This document shows positions 46,701 through 57,760 of a DNA stretch of 64,000 nt, piece by piece. The notes under the pieces are model-generated. The model had not been told where the DNA came from, made no database searches, and worked only from the letters and a program-made list of their open reading frames with translations. Each line of letters begins with the position of its first letter. Position 1 is the first letter of the stretch. Made by a program: the position numbers and the translations under genes. Source of the stretch: Anarhynchus alexandrinus (Eukaryota > Chordata > Aves > Charadriiformes > Charadriidae); contig VUYV01000016.1 of assembly GCA_008711295.1 (NCBI GenBank), forward strand, positions 2,895,831 to 2,959,830. The letters are read 5' to 3'.

Positions 46701-49074
46701 TGGAGTAAACGGGAGAAAGATTTCACTCCTCAGTTATGCCAAGCCCAGACACTCCAGCTGGCAAGAAGGAAAAGGGATTTCCCCCGTGGGACATCTAACA
46801 ATAAGGACTTTACATCAGCAGCACATCAAGAGACAATATTAGTCTGTGTCTAAAAAAAAAAAAAAAAAGTCTCCTTTTTAAGAGGTTTCTTCATGGGTTG
46901 TACCCTTCACAGCCAATATATACTGAGACCACGCACACTGCTGTGGTGTGCATTAACTATGAAAGGTCATGGTGCCAAAGATCAGCTGTCTTCAAGAGGG
47001 CACTTCTTTTTCCACTATGCTGTAGGATGCCTGTGGCAGACAAGCCATAAATCTAACACTTTACACAACGGCTGGCAAATGCTCGGTTGCAAACGGAGGC
47101 GTTCCACCAGCGAAGCACTTGTTAGTGTAAGGGCCCCTCCATAAACTGTGTTTTTACACTAATTTCCTTCAAATTGGATTGTTGTCATGATCAGAGAGCC
47201 ATTTACTGGAAGCAATTGCTAATTACACACATGTCCCCTGTAGGGAGGATGCACAGCGAAATAAGCATTTTGGAGGGAATTTCTTGCATTTCATACTTTT
47301 TCCTACAATTTCACCCATGAACGTTTTCCAACAGGCCAGGCTTGAAAGTTCTTCATTTGACTTTAGCAAGTGCTTTGGCTCAGCACAGTCCTGCAAGACT
47401 CTGCTGTATGTGTTTTGGTCATTTAGAAAACAAAACAAGAATACAAGAAGTACTCCTTGAATCACTCTAAAAATCCCATAGGGCACCTTGTCCACCCTGC
47501 TGACATCTAAAATATTTTCCTTGCAGTCTATTCCCACCATGGTTTTCACTGGCCAGTGTGGCATGGGTTTCCTAGATCTCTTGGTAGACCAGTCCACAGA
47601 TCACTAGACCGTATCTTTTTTCCACGGAATCACTTTAAGTTTTCCTTAGCTCAGTTTCATCCCATTACTCTTTCTGCTGAAAATATCCCAAATAATTCCT
47701 TTTATACATAAAGCTTTCTCGTCTATCCAAACGCCTCACTGGAGGCACCTTGAATTCTTCTGTTCCTAAAGAAGTCAACAAGACAGATCTGTTAAGGATG
47801 GGTTTCACTATTTTGGTGAGTAGCTGTCTAAAGAGGTACATTTACTCCTAATTTCAGGTCCTCTATGTTTATGATGGCTGTAAGACCCCCCTTGCATTGC
47901 CAAGGAGCCTTAGTGTAAGCCCAGCTTTGAGTGGAAACTCGACAAGAACCCAAGGTGTTCTGGTTCCTCTCCCCAACACCTATATGTGTGCATCCAGCAC
48001 TGGAATTTCTGGGTTACATACCTAAAGAGAAAGACTATTTCCTCTTTCATGTATGACAAAATAAAACAAATCACCCTGATAATTACAGCAACATGCTTCA
48101 GGACCTGCAGGAGCTATCTGAGAGAATGATTAATCCTTTGGCCACGTAGTTACCTTGTGATATCTAAAGAAACCCACCTGGATGAGAAGAGGGGGGTCAA
48201 ATTTATTCCTGCAGCAACACCACTAAAGGCACTGGAGATACTCCAGAGATTAATTGGAACTGGTATGTGTAGTGCAGACCAGTTGCATTGTGTTTCCTAG
48301 CTGCAATTAAGAACTACATAAAGTACCCTGGGCTCCAGAGCACGTCATTTTTCCTCTTCATCTGCATGGGATTCTTTCAATAAAAGGTATAACGGAGGAG
48401 AGCAATGAATACCATTATTTTGTTTAGAGATTTGGGGACTTAGGCAAGAGCTGGTCAAAGCAGCTGCTAGGGTAAAACATTCTCCACCAGGAAATGCCAT
48501 TTTGTCAGATAGAAACTTGGTGCAAGAGCCAGCACGTTTTGATAGAATTTCATTTAAAACAAAATTGAACCACGGTGTTTTGGTGAGAATAAACTCTAAA
48601 ATTAAATTTCATTGGAACAGAGCGAGTCAATTATTCATTGCAAAAGAAAAAGTTGTTCTGAACTGTTACTTTACATTATATCCCTAATTATAAAAGAAAA
48701 GAAATACATAATTGGAATGAAACCTTTTGATTTATTGAACTAGAACATTTTGACTAATTCAAAATAGCATGTCCTAGAAATGTGTTTTTCACAGGCAATT
48801 TCAACTTTGTGCTTTTGTTCCAATTCAGAACAAATCTCTACATTTTGAAAATCGCAAATTTCCCAGTTAAATGGAAAAATGATGTATGAGAAAACATACA
48901 AAACGGATGGCAATATTACACGTAACTCCCTTTTCCAGTGACTTTTGACCAGCTTTAGGACATCTGAATAGACAAAACAGGGCACTGAGCAGCAGAGGAA
49001 GAAACAGGATAATACTAGAAATGCAGAAGTCAGATAGGAAATACAGTGCTGTTCTTCAAGACAGATATTATCAG
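43721..49074. other. Unique non-coding sequence with simple repeats
   Basis: No gene recognised. It holds an 8-bp-arm hairpin, CAAAGCAC-TTCGG-GTGCTTTG (44,280-44,300), and A/T-rich simple tracts (44,377-44,412 and 45,161-45,200). It also holds a POU octamer (44,929-44,936), a TG-rich microsatellite (46,475-46,523) and an A17 run (46,852-46,868). A possible degenerate fold-back repeat lies at 44,762-44,812 ('agggctgatccaggaca', then 'aatcattgaaatgaca'). Confidence 0.5.
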
Positions 49075-49963
49075 GTATGTGTAGGGATATCCTGGTCTCT
49101 AAATTGAAAGGACATGGATTCGACAAATGGACCACTCGATGGATAAAGAACTGGCTGGATGGTCGCACTCAAAGAGTTGCGGTCAACGGCTCGATGTCCA
49201 AGTGGAGAGCAGTGACGAGTGGCGTTCCTCGAGGGTCGGTACTGGGACCTGTACTGTTCAATATCTTTGTCGGCGAAATGGACAGTGGGGTCGAGTGCAC
49301 CCTCAGCAAGTTTGCCGATGATACCAAGCTGTTTGGCAAGGTAGACACGCTGGAGGGGAGGGATGCCATCCAGAGGGACCTGGACAGGCTGGAGAGGTGG
49401 GCCCAAGCCAACCTCATGCAGTTCAACAAGGCCAAGTGCAAGGTCTTACATCNNNNNNNNNNNNNNNNNNNNNNNNNNNNNNNNNNNNNNNNNNNNNNNN
49501 NNNNNNNNNNNNNNNNNNNNNNNNNNNNNNNNNNNNNNNNNNNNNNNNNNNNNNNNNNNNNNNNNNNNNNNNNNNNNNNNNNNNNNNNNNNNNNNNNNNN
49601 NNNNNNNNNNNNNNNNNNNNNNNNNNNGCCTTCCAGTACCTAAAGGGGGCCTACAGGAGAGCTGGGGAAGGACTTTTTACTAGGGCATGTAGTGATAGGA
49701 CGAGGGGGAATGGCTTCAAACTGGAAGAGGGCAGGTTTAGATTGAACATTAGGAAGAAGTTTTTCACTTTGAGGGTGGTAAGGCACTGGAACAGGTTGCC
49801 CAGAGAGGTTGTTGAGGCCTCATCCCTGGAGGTGTTCAAGGCCAGGCTGGACATGGCCTTGGGCAGCCTGGTCTAGTGGTAGGTGTCCCTGCCTATGGCA
49901 GGGGGCTTGGAACTCGATGATCTTCAAGGTCCTTTCCAACCTAAACCATTCTATGATTCTATG
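49075..49963 (+). mobile_element. 5'-truncated CR1 LINE with intact 3' end, interrupted by a gap
   Basis: The plus strand encodes the C-terminal part of CR1 ORF2. Motifs in order are [40 protein letters not shown], the intact catalytic [26 protein letters not shown], then the gap. After the gap come FQYLKGAYRRAGEGLF, RTRGNGFKLEEGRFRLNIRK and HWNRLPREVVEASSLEVF, with the ORF2 stop at 49,874-49,876. A short 3' UTR ends in two ATTCTATG units (49,963). No stop or frameshift is visible outside the gap, so this copy is younger than the one at 11 kb. The 5' truncation is normal for target-primed insertion. Confidence 0.95.
49453..49627. other. Assembly gap (175 N)
   Basis: Unsequenced bases inside the CR1 copy. 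Aligning its flanks to the CR1 at 11 kb, the missing part corresponds to about 405 bp (11,243-11,647). The gap is therefore undersized or the copy is internally deleted. Reading frames drawn across it have no meaning. Confidence 0.95.
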
Positions 49964-50559
49964 CTCAGGGAAACTGGGTTTCATAGAATTCAGTGATCAA
50001 AACAACCCCTGGGCATCCCTAAATGATCCCATCGTTAGCTTTATGCATGGCTCTGCTATAACAGGGTTAGTTTACAGTATACTGATTTTGTTTCCTTCAT
50101 TATGTGCTGCAGAGCTTATGTTTTTTATTTCACCCACTCTTAATCTCAGCTCAAAGGTCATAAGAGGCTCCAAGATCTTGACGGCGGCTTTTGGCCCTGT
50201 GTGACAGAGAGCTGTACTACGTCCCGGTGCCATGGGGACAGAAGGGTGCCTCCAAAAACGCTGTTCCTCCCAGGAAAGGTGTCACTACCTCTGCCACCAC
50301 TCATTGATGCCCCGTACAGCTGCCCAATGTCCTACCCCGTTTGGACAGCAGGTCAGAGATGCCTCAAGGAATCATGTGCTGGAGAAGATCTGAAGGAAAC
50401 TTTTGCCCTTCAAACAAATGGCAGCTCCAGCATGGAGGAGTTATCACGAGTATCTCGTGGCTGCTCCTCGCACCTCCAGACCCCGCTCCCTACCCAGCAC
50501 AGCCCTAGCTGCAAGGCAACACATCTCCATCCGCATAATTGTTTGTAGTGGAAAGGAAA
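49964..50559. other. Unique non-coding sequence
   Basis: No gene recognised. It follows the CR1 3' end directly. No target-site duplication could be identified, as is usual for CR1. Confidence 0.5.
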
Positions 50560-51130
50560 AGCAGTGACCAGGCTATTGAGTAGTTAACTACACAACTGTT
50601 ACCTAATGATCCTAATTTGCATGATTTTAATAATAATGAGTAAAATCAAACTGTTAAGTTGCACTTTCTACCTCAGCAAAACTGAGCTATAATTGTGTAG
50701 GGAATAATTTTATGGGTGAAGTGTGCCCTATATTATAAGAGATTAGAATAAAGTGCTCTAATATTCAATGTCTTAGCAGGTGCAGGCACTTACCTGGGCA
50801 ATTAAAATCTTTTTAATATACAAATCACAGCCAATGAAACTATTGGCATGACAAACTGGATCTTCCAGGACATATTGTGTTTGTCTAAAATAGATTTTTG
50901 TTTGCTAGCAATAATTTCTCTAACTTTTGTTTAAAAGAAAAAAATAACTAAGCGCAGACTAATTTGCAGAAGATTCTTAAAATGCTTGTATATCATTTCT
51001 ATGAAAGCATTTAACATGTCTCTGTCTTTGTGTAATACATGCATTAATGCCTTTCACTTAATATCTATTTTTTAAAACATACCGCATGCAATAATTGATA
51101 TATTTCAATATTATATCTGCTAGGGACTAC
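50560..51130. promoter_or_regulatory. Candidate conserved AT-rich regulatory segment
   Basis: Contains the palindrome GTAGTTAACTAC (50,580-50,591, with an HNF1-like GTTAAC), an exact octamer ATTTGCAT (50,615-50,622), 'gagctataattgtgtagg', a CAGGTG/CACCTG-type E-box region ('gcaggtgcaggcacttacc') and 'gcatgcaataattgatat'. There is no repeat and no coding frame. The enhancer interpretation is inferred. Confidence 0.3.
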
Positions 51131-53572
51131 TGGGCTGGGTTGCACAGAAGTTGGCCTTGAAATAACAAGCAGATCACAGAAAGCATATGAAATTTTCTTT
51201 ATGGATTCATTAAGTTCATTAAATGCCCTCCTTTGTGCTCAGAGTAGTCTATAAACATGAACAGGTAAAATAGGTGAAATGCTTCCTGTGAAATATGCAG
51301 AAAAGCATTTTCCAGTTACTCCTGAGCTATTCTGCAACTTCAAAAAATGAAGAAAACTCAACTCTGCCAACACTCAGCTCTGCCCATAAAAACATGCTAT
51401 GTTAATAGTTCCGGATCTTTGCTACCTTTCAAAATAGCATGATTTTGCAGCCAAATACCAACCAGAAGTGCAACAGAAATTACTTTTAGTGTTTTGAAAG
51501 AGTGAAGGCAGAGAAGTGAGGTTTGTCACCCAGGCCCACCACTTCTTCCACCCACGCACACAGCCCAGCGGTACGGTCCCGCTCTACAGGAGAGGGGCAG
51601 GAGGTGATGGATTGCCCATAAACCTGGTTCCTGGATTATTATGGCCCAAAAATGCAATGTGGGTGAGGATGGCATATTGGAATTTGAGGGTAAAATGACT
51701 GTTCATTTCTCCTTATTGCCTGGTGCAAAACAATCCCAGTGGTTTCCCATCAAGGAACCAAAGCTTGGCAGCTTCCTCACTCAATTCACACCTCTGCCTG
51801 TGCAAAGAGGTGCAAATTGCACCTCCTGGAGCTGCCTCCCCAGGAGGGTTTATCTTAATGGAGGGCAAGCATTGTTTGCACAACTACCCTTTGAGCAACT
51901 CCTCTCCTGGAAGGCAGCTTTCATCCAGGGACAGTCCTCAACTCCAGCTCCACAGCGGGATGCACTAGACCACTCTGGTCCCAGAGGGATTGCCACAACT
52001 CCAGTATTTGCAATGATGGGGACGTGCCAAGCCCATTCTACCTGCAGCACGAGGGATTCACAGCCTTTCCCACCTGGGAAACAGGCCAGGGAAGAAAGGC
52101 ATTGAGCACCTGAAGAAGCTGGAATAATTTAGGGTTGAACGCAGACTGACACCTGCATGAGAAATAGGTTGCACGAAGGACAATGAGGATATACTAGATC
52201 AACACGTGCAACCACAGAACAAATCAAATGCATGTTGTGCAAGATCACCCTGTTGGGAAGTCTTCTAATATCTCACAGTGGCTGACATCAGCTTACATAC
52301 ACACACAGAGTGCACTCAGCAACAAACACCACATAGACGAGTATTTGGCTGGAAATTAGGGGTTACTTAAAACATTTGGCAGGTAACCCTATCAGTCCCA
52401 ACTGAGATTTCCTCCTTCTTGGAGGTTTGTGGTTTCCACACAGCTTTGTATCAGCAAATAGGTGGAAAATACTCAGAATATGGATAGTTAAGACAGAAAA
52501 TAATTTTGCAATATATGGATGAACACAGGCTCTTCAATCTCAAAGGACATTTCATGACATTTTACACCACACACCTTTAAAAAAAAAATTATATTTCCAA
52601 ACTAGGCTTCCCTTTCCAATCTACAGAGAGAGACAGGCAGCTGCAAAACATAATTTGCATGACCTGTGCTGGACACTAACTCAATAGCACAGTCACTCCT
52701 CAGATGTCTCTCTCTGTATAACCCAAATAGAAAGACTCTGGATACTGTCTTGGACATACAATTCTTAGATAGCTAGATTTGAGCAAGATGGTTAACTTTA
52801 TGTTAGCAATTATATTTTTGTTAACAATAACACAATAGCTTTTTTTGTTATCATACAACTCCATCTCCACTACAAACACCAGTCCCACCAGTGCCCCTCT
52901 TCACGCCCCAGGTCTCCGACAGGTCTTCCTATACAATTGGAAATGGACAACTTGTGCCCCACTCCGTATCTGTGTGATTTTGCGTTATTATCATGGGGAT
53001 TGCACTAATGGCCAAGGACCTTTTCCTGGATACCCTTCCCATGGTGAGCAGCAGTCCTTGCCGGAGAGTGTGTACAGAGTACAAGCTAGAGAAAGCAGGG
53101 GCCACCCTCTTTGCTGAGGGTGTCGTTTGGCTGGCCCATAATCCCAAAAGAGGTTTGTGAGTCCAGATCTCCCACATCCCTCTTTTTTAATACTTATGTC
53201 ATTAACCACAGCATACTTGGCTCTCTTCTTGTTAAACCATAAACATGGGAAAATCCCTGAAGTTACCAATGCCTTAAAAAAAAAAAAAAAAAAAGCAAGC
53301 TCCAAGCCTTCTCTGCTTCTGCTGCAGAAAGAATTTAAAACCGAGCTTTGGTTTATACCCAAGCTACTCCTTAAAGAAGCTTAAAGCACTTTAATGCTCA
53401 GACACACTCGCATGTCCAGTATCAACATTTTGCCTCACGGTCTCTTCTAAGTTAGCTAGGAAATACATATCTGCAGCTGCTTTACATACTTTTTGCATTC
53501 TCATTTCCTAAGCCAAAAGTCTTCCACTATCAAGCCACAAATTAATCTAATTATTTGGATATTTAGGCCGTT
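51131..53572. other. Unique non-coding sequence
   Basis: No gene recognised. A POU octamer lies at 52,653-52,660 and an A19 run at 53,276-53,294 with no retrocopy upstream. The 154-residue frame at 51,641-52,105 has no recognisable domain. Confidence 0.5.
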
Positions 53573-53687
53573 TAGGCTCAAGTCAGCAGACAGTTAGGCA
53601 TGTGTCTAATATTGTCTCTACAATGTGACTGCTGGGGTACTATTTAAAGATAAGCACATGCCTAAATGCTGCACTGAATTAAGCCTT
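53573..53687. repeat. Fold-back repeat, TTAGGCATGTG type
   Basis: The left arm AGGCTCAAGTCAGCAGACAG followed by TTAGGCATGTGTCTAAT (53,574-53,610) is an imperfect inverted repeat of the right arm AAGCACATGCCTAAATGCTG followed by CACTGAATTAAGCCT (53,652-53,686). This layout recalls a well-dispersed sauropsid palindrome ('gattcagcaaagcacttaggcacgtgctta'). It is probably an old non-autonomous DNA transposon. The copy is complete but diverged. Confidence 0.65.
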
Positions 53688-55189
53688 TGTAAGCCTTCAG
53701 AAGCTGACTTTAAACAAACTGGTTTTAGGCAAATAAAGAATTGCCTTGGATTAAAAAAAAACAGAGGATGGGAAGGTATTTACCAGGTGTCGCAAATACC
53801 CTATATGAAAGGAATAGATTCTTTTTAACAAAAATACTCAACATATGGCTGAGATATCTGGAATAATTATAAGAATGGAACAATAAACAAGAAATATTTT
53901 TCTAACTCATCATATGGCGACTTTGACAAGTTTGAGGAGATGTATTTCACCTTTACCATCGCCTTTTAAAAGACTGATCAATGATAAATCAGTGAGGTTT
54001 TTCCATAGCACAAATATGAAGGTGTCAGGTTCTCCAAGGGGTGAACATTAGGCCAGCTTTGCCTTGACTCTCAGGTTTGCGTGGCCTAAAGAAAAGCAAT
54101 TTGCAGAAAGAATCTGTGACAAAAATAAGATAGCACGAGGCATGCAATACCATAAGTAGTTAAATGAAACAAAATAAGAGTAAAAGCAAACTGTAAGAAT
54201 ATCATGTTTCCAACTGTAATTGCATTTATATGCAATACTTAAAAATGTTTAAAGAAGCTAAATTATCCAGTCCCATTATCCTGATGTTCGAATTCCACAC
54301 ATGACTCTGCTCTGGGGAAATGACAGAAATGTGATACCCCTTTGGGGACCATCCTGGGACAGCCGCCAGTGGGGATACCTCAGCAGGGCATTGAGGGACA
54401 GGCATGCAAGCAGCTGTGGGACACCAGGGATGGAGCCCTTGCTTGTCCCAGGTAAGAACTGCTCAAGAGGGAAATTACAGGGCCCTTCTGCAATGTGTTT
54501 CCTAGAACACCAGTGGGGTCCCATTAACCACCCCAGTAATGCATGAGGTGGTGGGTCACTACCTTTTTGTGCCCAAAGACCTGCTGCCCCAGCGGGCTGT
54601 GGGGCCAGGGAATCCTGCACCACCTTGCCAGGGCTCCAGCCTCCGCCACCCACTCACTGCGTGACCCTGCCAGCGTTCATGATGCATCGTCCCGTCACCC
54701 TCACCGTTTACAGCAAAAAAGCTATTTAGCCAGTGCCTGCAACCCTTCAGCCCGCAATGCCTTGACAGCAGAGGTTATAGGGAAAAAAAAAAAAAAGAGA
54801 GAGAGAAAGAAAGAAAGAACAATGTGCAATCGGCACTGCATTAGAGATGGAAAAAGTACTTAAAGCCTGCAACATTCATCAAGGCTGAATACATAAATGC
54901 CACATTTTGAATAAGCCAAGCAAAAGACAATGACAAAGGAAAGGCGCGTTGCTTCAGGAATCTCTATCATTTTCATTTGCTGCTGTCAGGAACCTGTTTT
55001 TTGCCTCTCACTCTATCAGCCATTATAGCATTAATGAAGTAACCTCACATAGTTATTGACTGGCTTGTCAGAGTCCCTGCCTGATCCCTTAATAGAAACC
55101 ATTGGTCTTCAGTTAAAAATGGGGTGAGCTGGGAGGTGCTGTGGGCATGTGCTGAATTTCAAGTGCACTCCTGAGGTTATCAAAAGCCA
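53688..55189. other. Unique non-coding sequence with purine tract
   Basis: No gene recognised. A pure purine simple repeat (A14, then GAGAGA, then GAAA units) lies at 54,781-54,819. Confidence 0.5.
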
Positions 55190-55400
55190 TGAAATGCAAA
55201 TTATTATATTTTTTAAACACACAGATTTCATGCAACTGAGCATATAAAATTGACTAATACTGTACTTTATGCATTCCTAATAATGTTTCCAAATATGCTC
55301 TGCATATGATCTTTCCCCAGAAAGTTGTGGGTGGTATTTGAATAAGCAAAAATGGGCCTAGTTTTATTTTGTGAATAAAGTAGTTTCCTGGATGTTGCAA
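55190..55400. promoter_or_regulatory. Candidate regulatory segment with POU octamer
   Basis: Exact octamer ATGCAAAT (55,195-55,202), then 'gatttcatgcaactgagcat', 'tactttatgcattcctaat' and 'ctgcatatgatctttcc'. AT-rich, repeat-free and non-coding. The call rests on motif content and texture only. Confidence 0.27.
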
Positions 55401-57639
55401 GTCTCTGTTCCTTCTAATATAAGGTAATGTTTATGCACTGTCTGTTCAAACAACACGGGTAATCCTTTGTCTGAATTTCTGTCTCAGATCAAAATCATTT
55501 TTCCTTCATATTTTTTTTTCCTCCTTTCATAAAGCATCCTAAGTCCCAGAACTAGTATATTCTCATTTACTAGAAATTGAGGGTTGGCAGAGGGTCTAGA
55601 AATAACTTCTTTTCCCAGAAGGTAATAAATCCAGGGAGTAATCTAAAACACCGAGTTGTTAATTCCAGTACCATCACGCCATTGCCTGTGATACAGGTAC
55701 ATTACTGAATCAGCCCTGGTTGACAAGCAATCAGTACCTGTAGGATATCTGCAGAGCAGAATGTGAGGGCATCCTCAGGCATCTACTTGTTGAGGACAAG
55801 GCACCACAAAGAGTTTGCCAGCTTGGTATTTGGTACAGCACACGAGCGGGGAAAAGCTATGGGGTGACCTTTTGTAAGCTCCTCCAGAGAGGAGCTGGGG
55901 CCCGTGGTCTGATGATTTACGTTATGGTTCCGAACATAACACCCAGAAGATGTGTGCTTTGCACATCTGGGATCAGCTAAATTGTGGTCCAAGCATCACC
56001 AAGTCCTCTTGGTATATAACACTCCCAAACCCTGCAGCCCTGGCCCCTGCGAAATTCAGCAAATTCAGTCAGTTTTCTGGAGTCAAGCTTTACTTGCTGT
56101 CAAGATCTTAAAGCCTTTCATCAACACAGATAGCCCTAAGAAACATACCTCTCCCTTGTCTTTCTATTCAGGAGACTCTCAAAGGTTAAACATTACGCTG
56201 ATTTTGAAGACAGTAGCAAGAAACCTCATGTCTCACTCAGCATAGACAGCAATGAGAGGAATAGTTGTTCAGCCAGACCTGATTTGAGATTGTTCAGACC
56301 TCTTGGGTCTGCAAAACTGGGTTGGCGTTCTCAGAAGAACAGGCTCCCATAATAATTGTGGTCTTCTCTTGTTTCTGATTGGGCTAAAAATTCTCCGAGA
56401 ACAATTCTCATGGCACTTCCACATCCCTGGTCTGAAATTAAGCACATTTTTCCTAATGAATACTCTGTTTGTTGATTTGGCGACACTTTTTGAGTCTGAA
56501 ATATTATGAAATTCTTTAATCCCCCCCCCCCGCTTTCCCTAATTAATTATTTGCAGGCTGTTTCTCTCCATAAAAGACATTCCCCACATAAAAACAGTTG
56601 GTGGGTAGCATGTTAGGAATGTCTTTCATTTAACCTATTTCCAAAATACTCCCTTAGCCCGTGCACAGAGCCAGCAGTACTCTCGCTCATCCCCTCACAT
56701 GGTCCTGGGAGAGCCACAGGGCACCATAAAGCCTCAACCACTCCAAAACCAGGGAAGGGGGGGTCGCAAGGATCTTTGAGGGGACCATAGCACCACTCCA
56801 GAGTATGAACACCTTCCAGCCTGGGACATCCCAATATTGGTTCCCAACAGGTTGGGCCAACTCCCCACAGTTGCTACACGTTAGCTCACACTTCCAAGGC
56901 TGTCCTCACAAGGGAGTAAGACTTGGCTAAAATATTTGAGATTAGTCTGAAGCGTGCAGCTCTCCCAGACACTGTGCCGGGAGACCATTTTCTGTTAAAA
57001 GTATTTATCGTGGTCTGTAACCCACAGCTCCTCCCCAAAGCTTAGCATCCCGAGCACTCTTGGATGAGAACTAAATCCCAGTTGTCATCATTGTGTAGGA
57101 CAAGCTTATTCTGGCTGAAAATAAACAAGTTTGCTCTTTGTATATTGGGGGAAAAAACAACATAACACCACTTTCTAATTGATTCAAGGTCCATGAGAGA
57201 GTAAGTGGGACCACAACCCCTGTGCTTTCCACCAAAGCTCAGGAAAATTTTAGGTTGTTGGGTTTTGGCCCAGCACAAAGTCCAAGTAGCCAACAAATGG
57301 CTTTTAGATTTGCCATCAGATCTGTGCTTGAGTGAGCTCGCATGCTAACAATTCAGAAATGGGCAGAGCAGTGTGGTCAGGGGTTAACATTTATTTAGAT
57401 TCTCTCTTCCTGGAGTGATTTATCCATCTCACTTATAAGCTGTGTTATCTGTGGTTGTTGTTTTCTTTTTGTCTTTTTCTCATTCCTTCAGGATACACTG
57501 ATGCCATGTTTGCAGCACGAACTCCACAAAACGCAACCCTTGCCCACAGTTCCCTGCTCTGCAGCAGTGGGGCAACAAGCAGCCTGTATATAGAACATCA
57601 CTGCCAGGAGCTCATCAGTTGTGATCTTCTAATTGTGCT
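55401..57639. other. Unique non-coding sequence
   Basis: No gene recognised. A T-run lies near 55,510-55,519 and a C11 run at 56,521-56,531. Confidence 0.5.
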
Positions 57640-57760
57640 TAATGATTGCTGAAAGGAACCAATCACGAGTGAACTTCAGCTTCCCTGGTAATTAATATTG
57701 TTATTACAGAATTGTTAATAATTATTAGACTCCGGCAATCTAGGAAGCATCAAAGATTTT
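57640..57760. promoter_or_regulatory. Candidate homeodomain-rich segment
   Basis: 'gtgcttaatgattgctg', TAATTA (57,689-57,694) and 'ttgttaataattattag' put several homeodomain cores within about 100 bp of complex sequence. No coding frame or repeat. Function inferred. Confidence 0.27.

Noticed and set aside
48740..49168. 142-residue minus-strand open frame
   Set aside because: It overlaps the antisense of the CR1 5' end and has no recognisable domain.
49077..49876. Continuous frames drawn across the run of Ns
   Set aside because: The gap size is arbitrary, so apparent continuity has no meaning. Only the parts before 49,453 and after 49,627 were used for the CR1 call.
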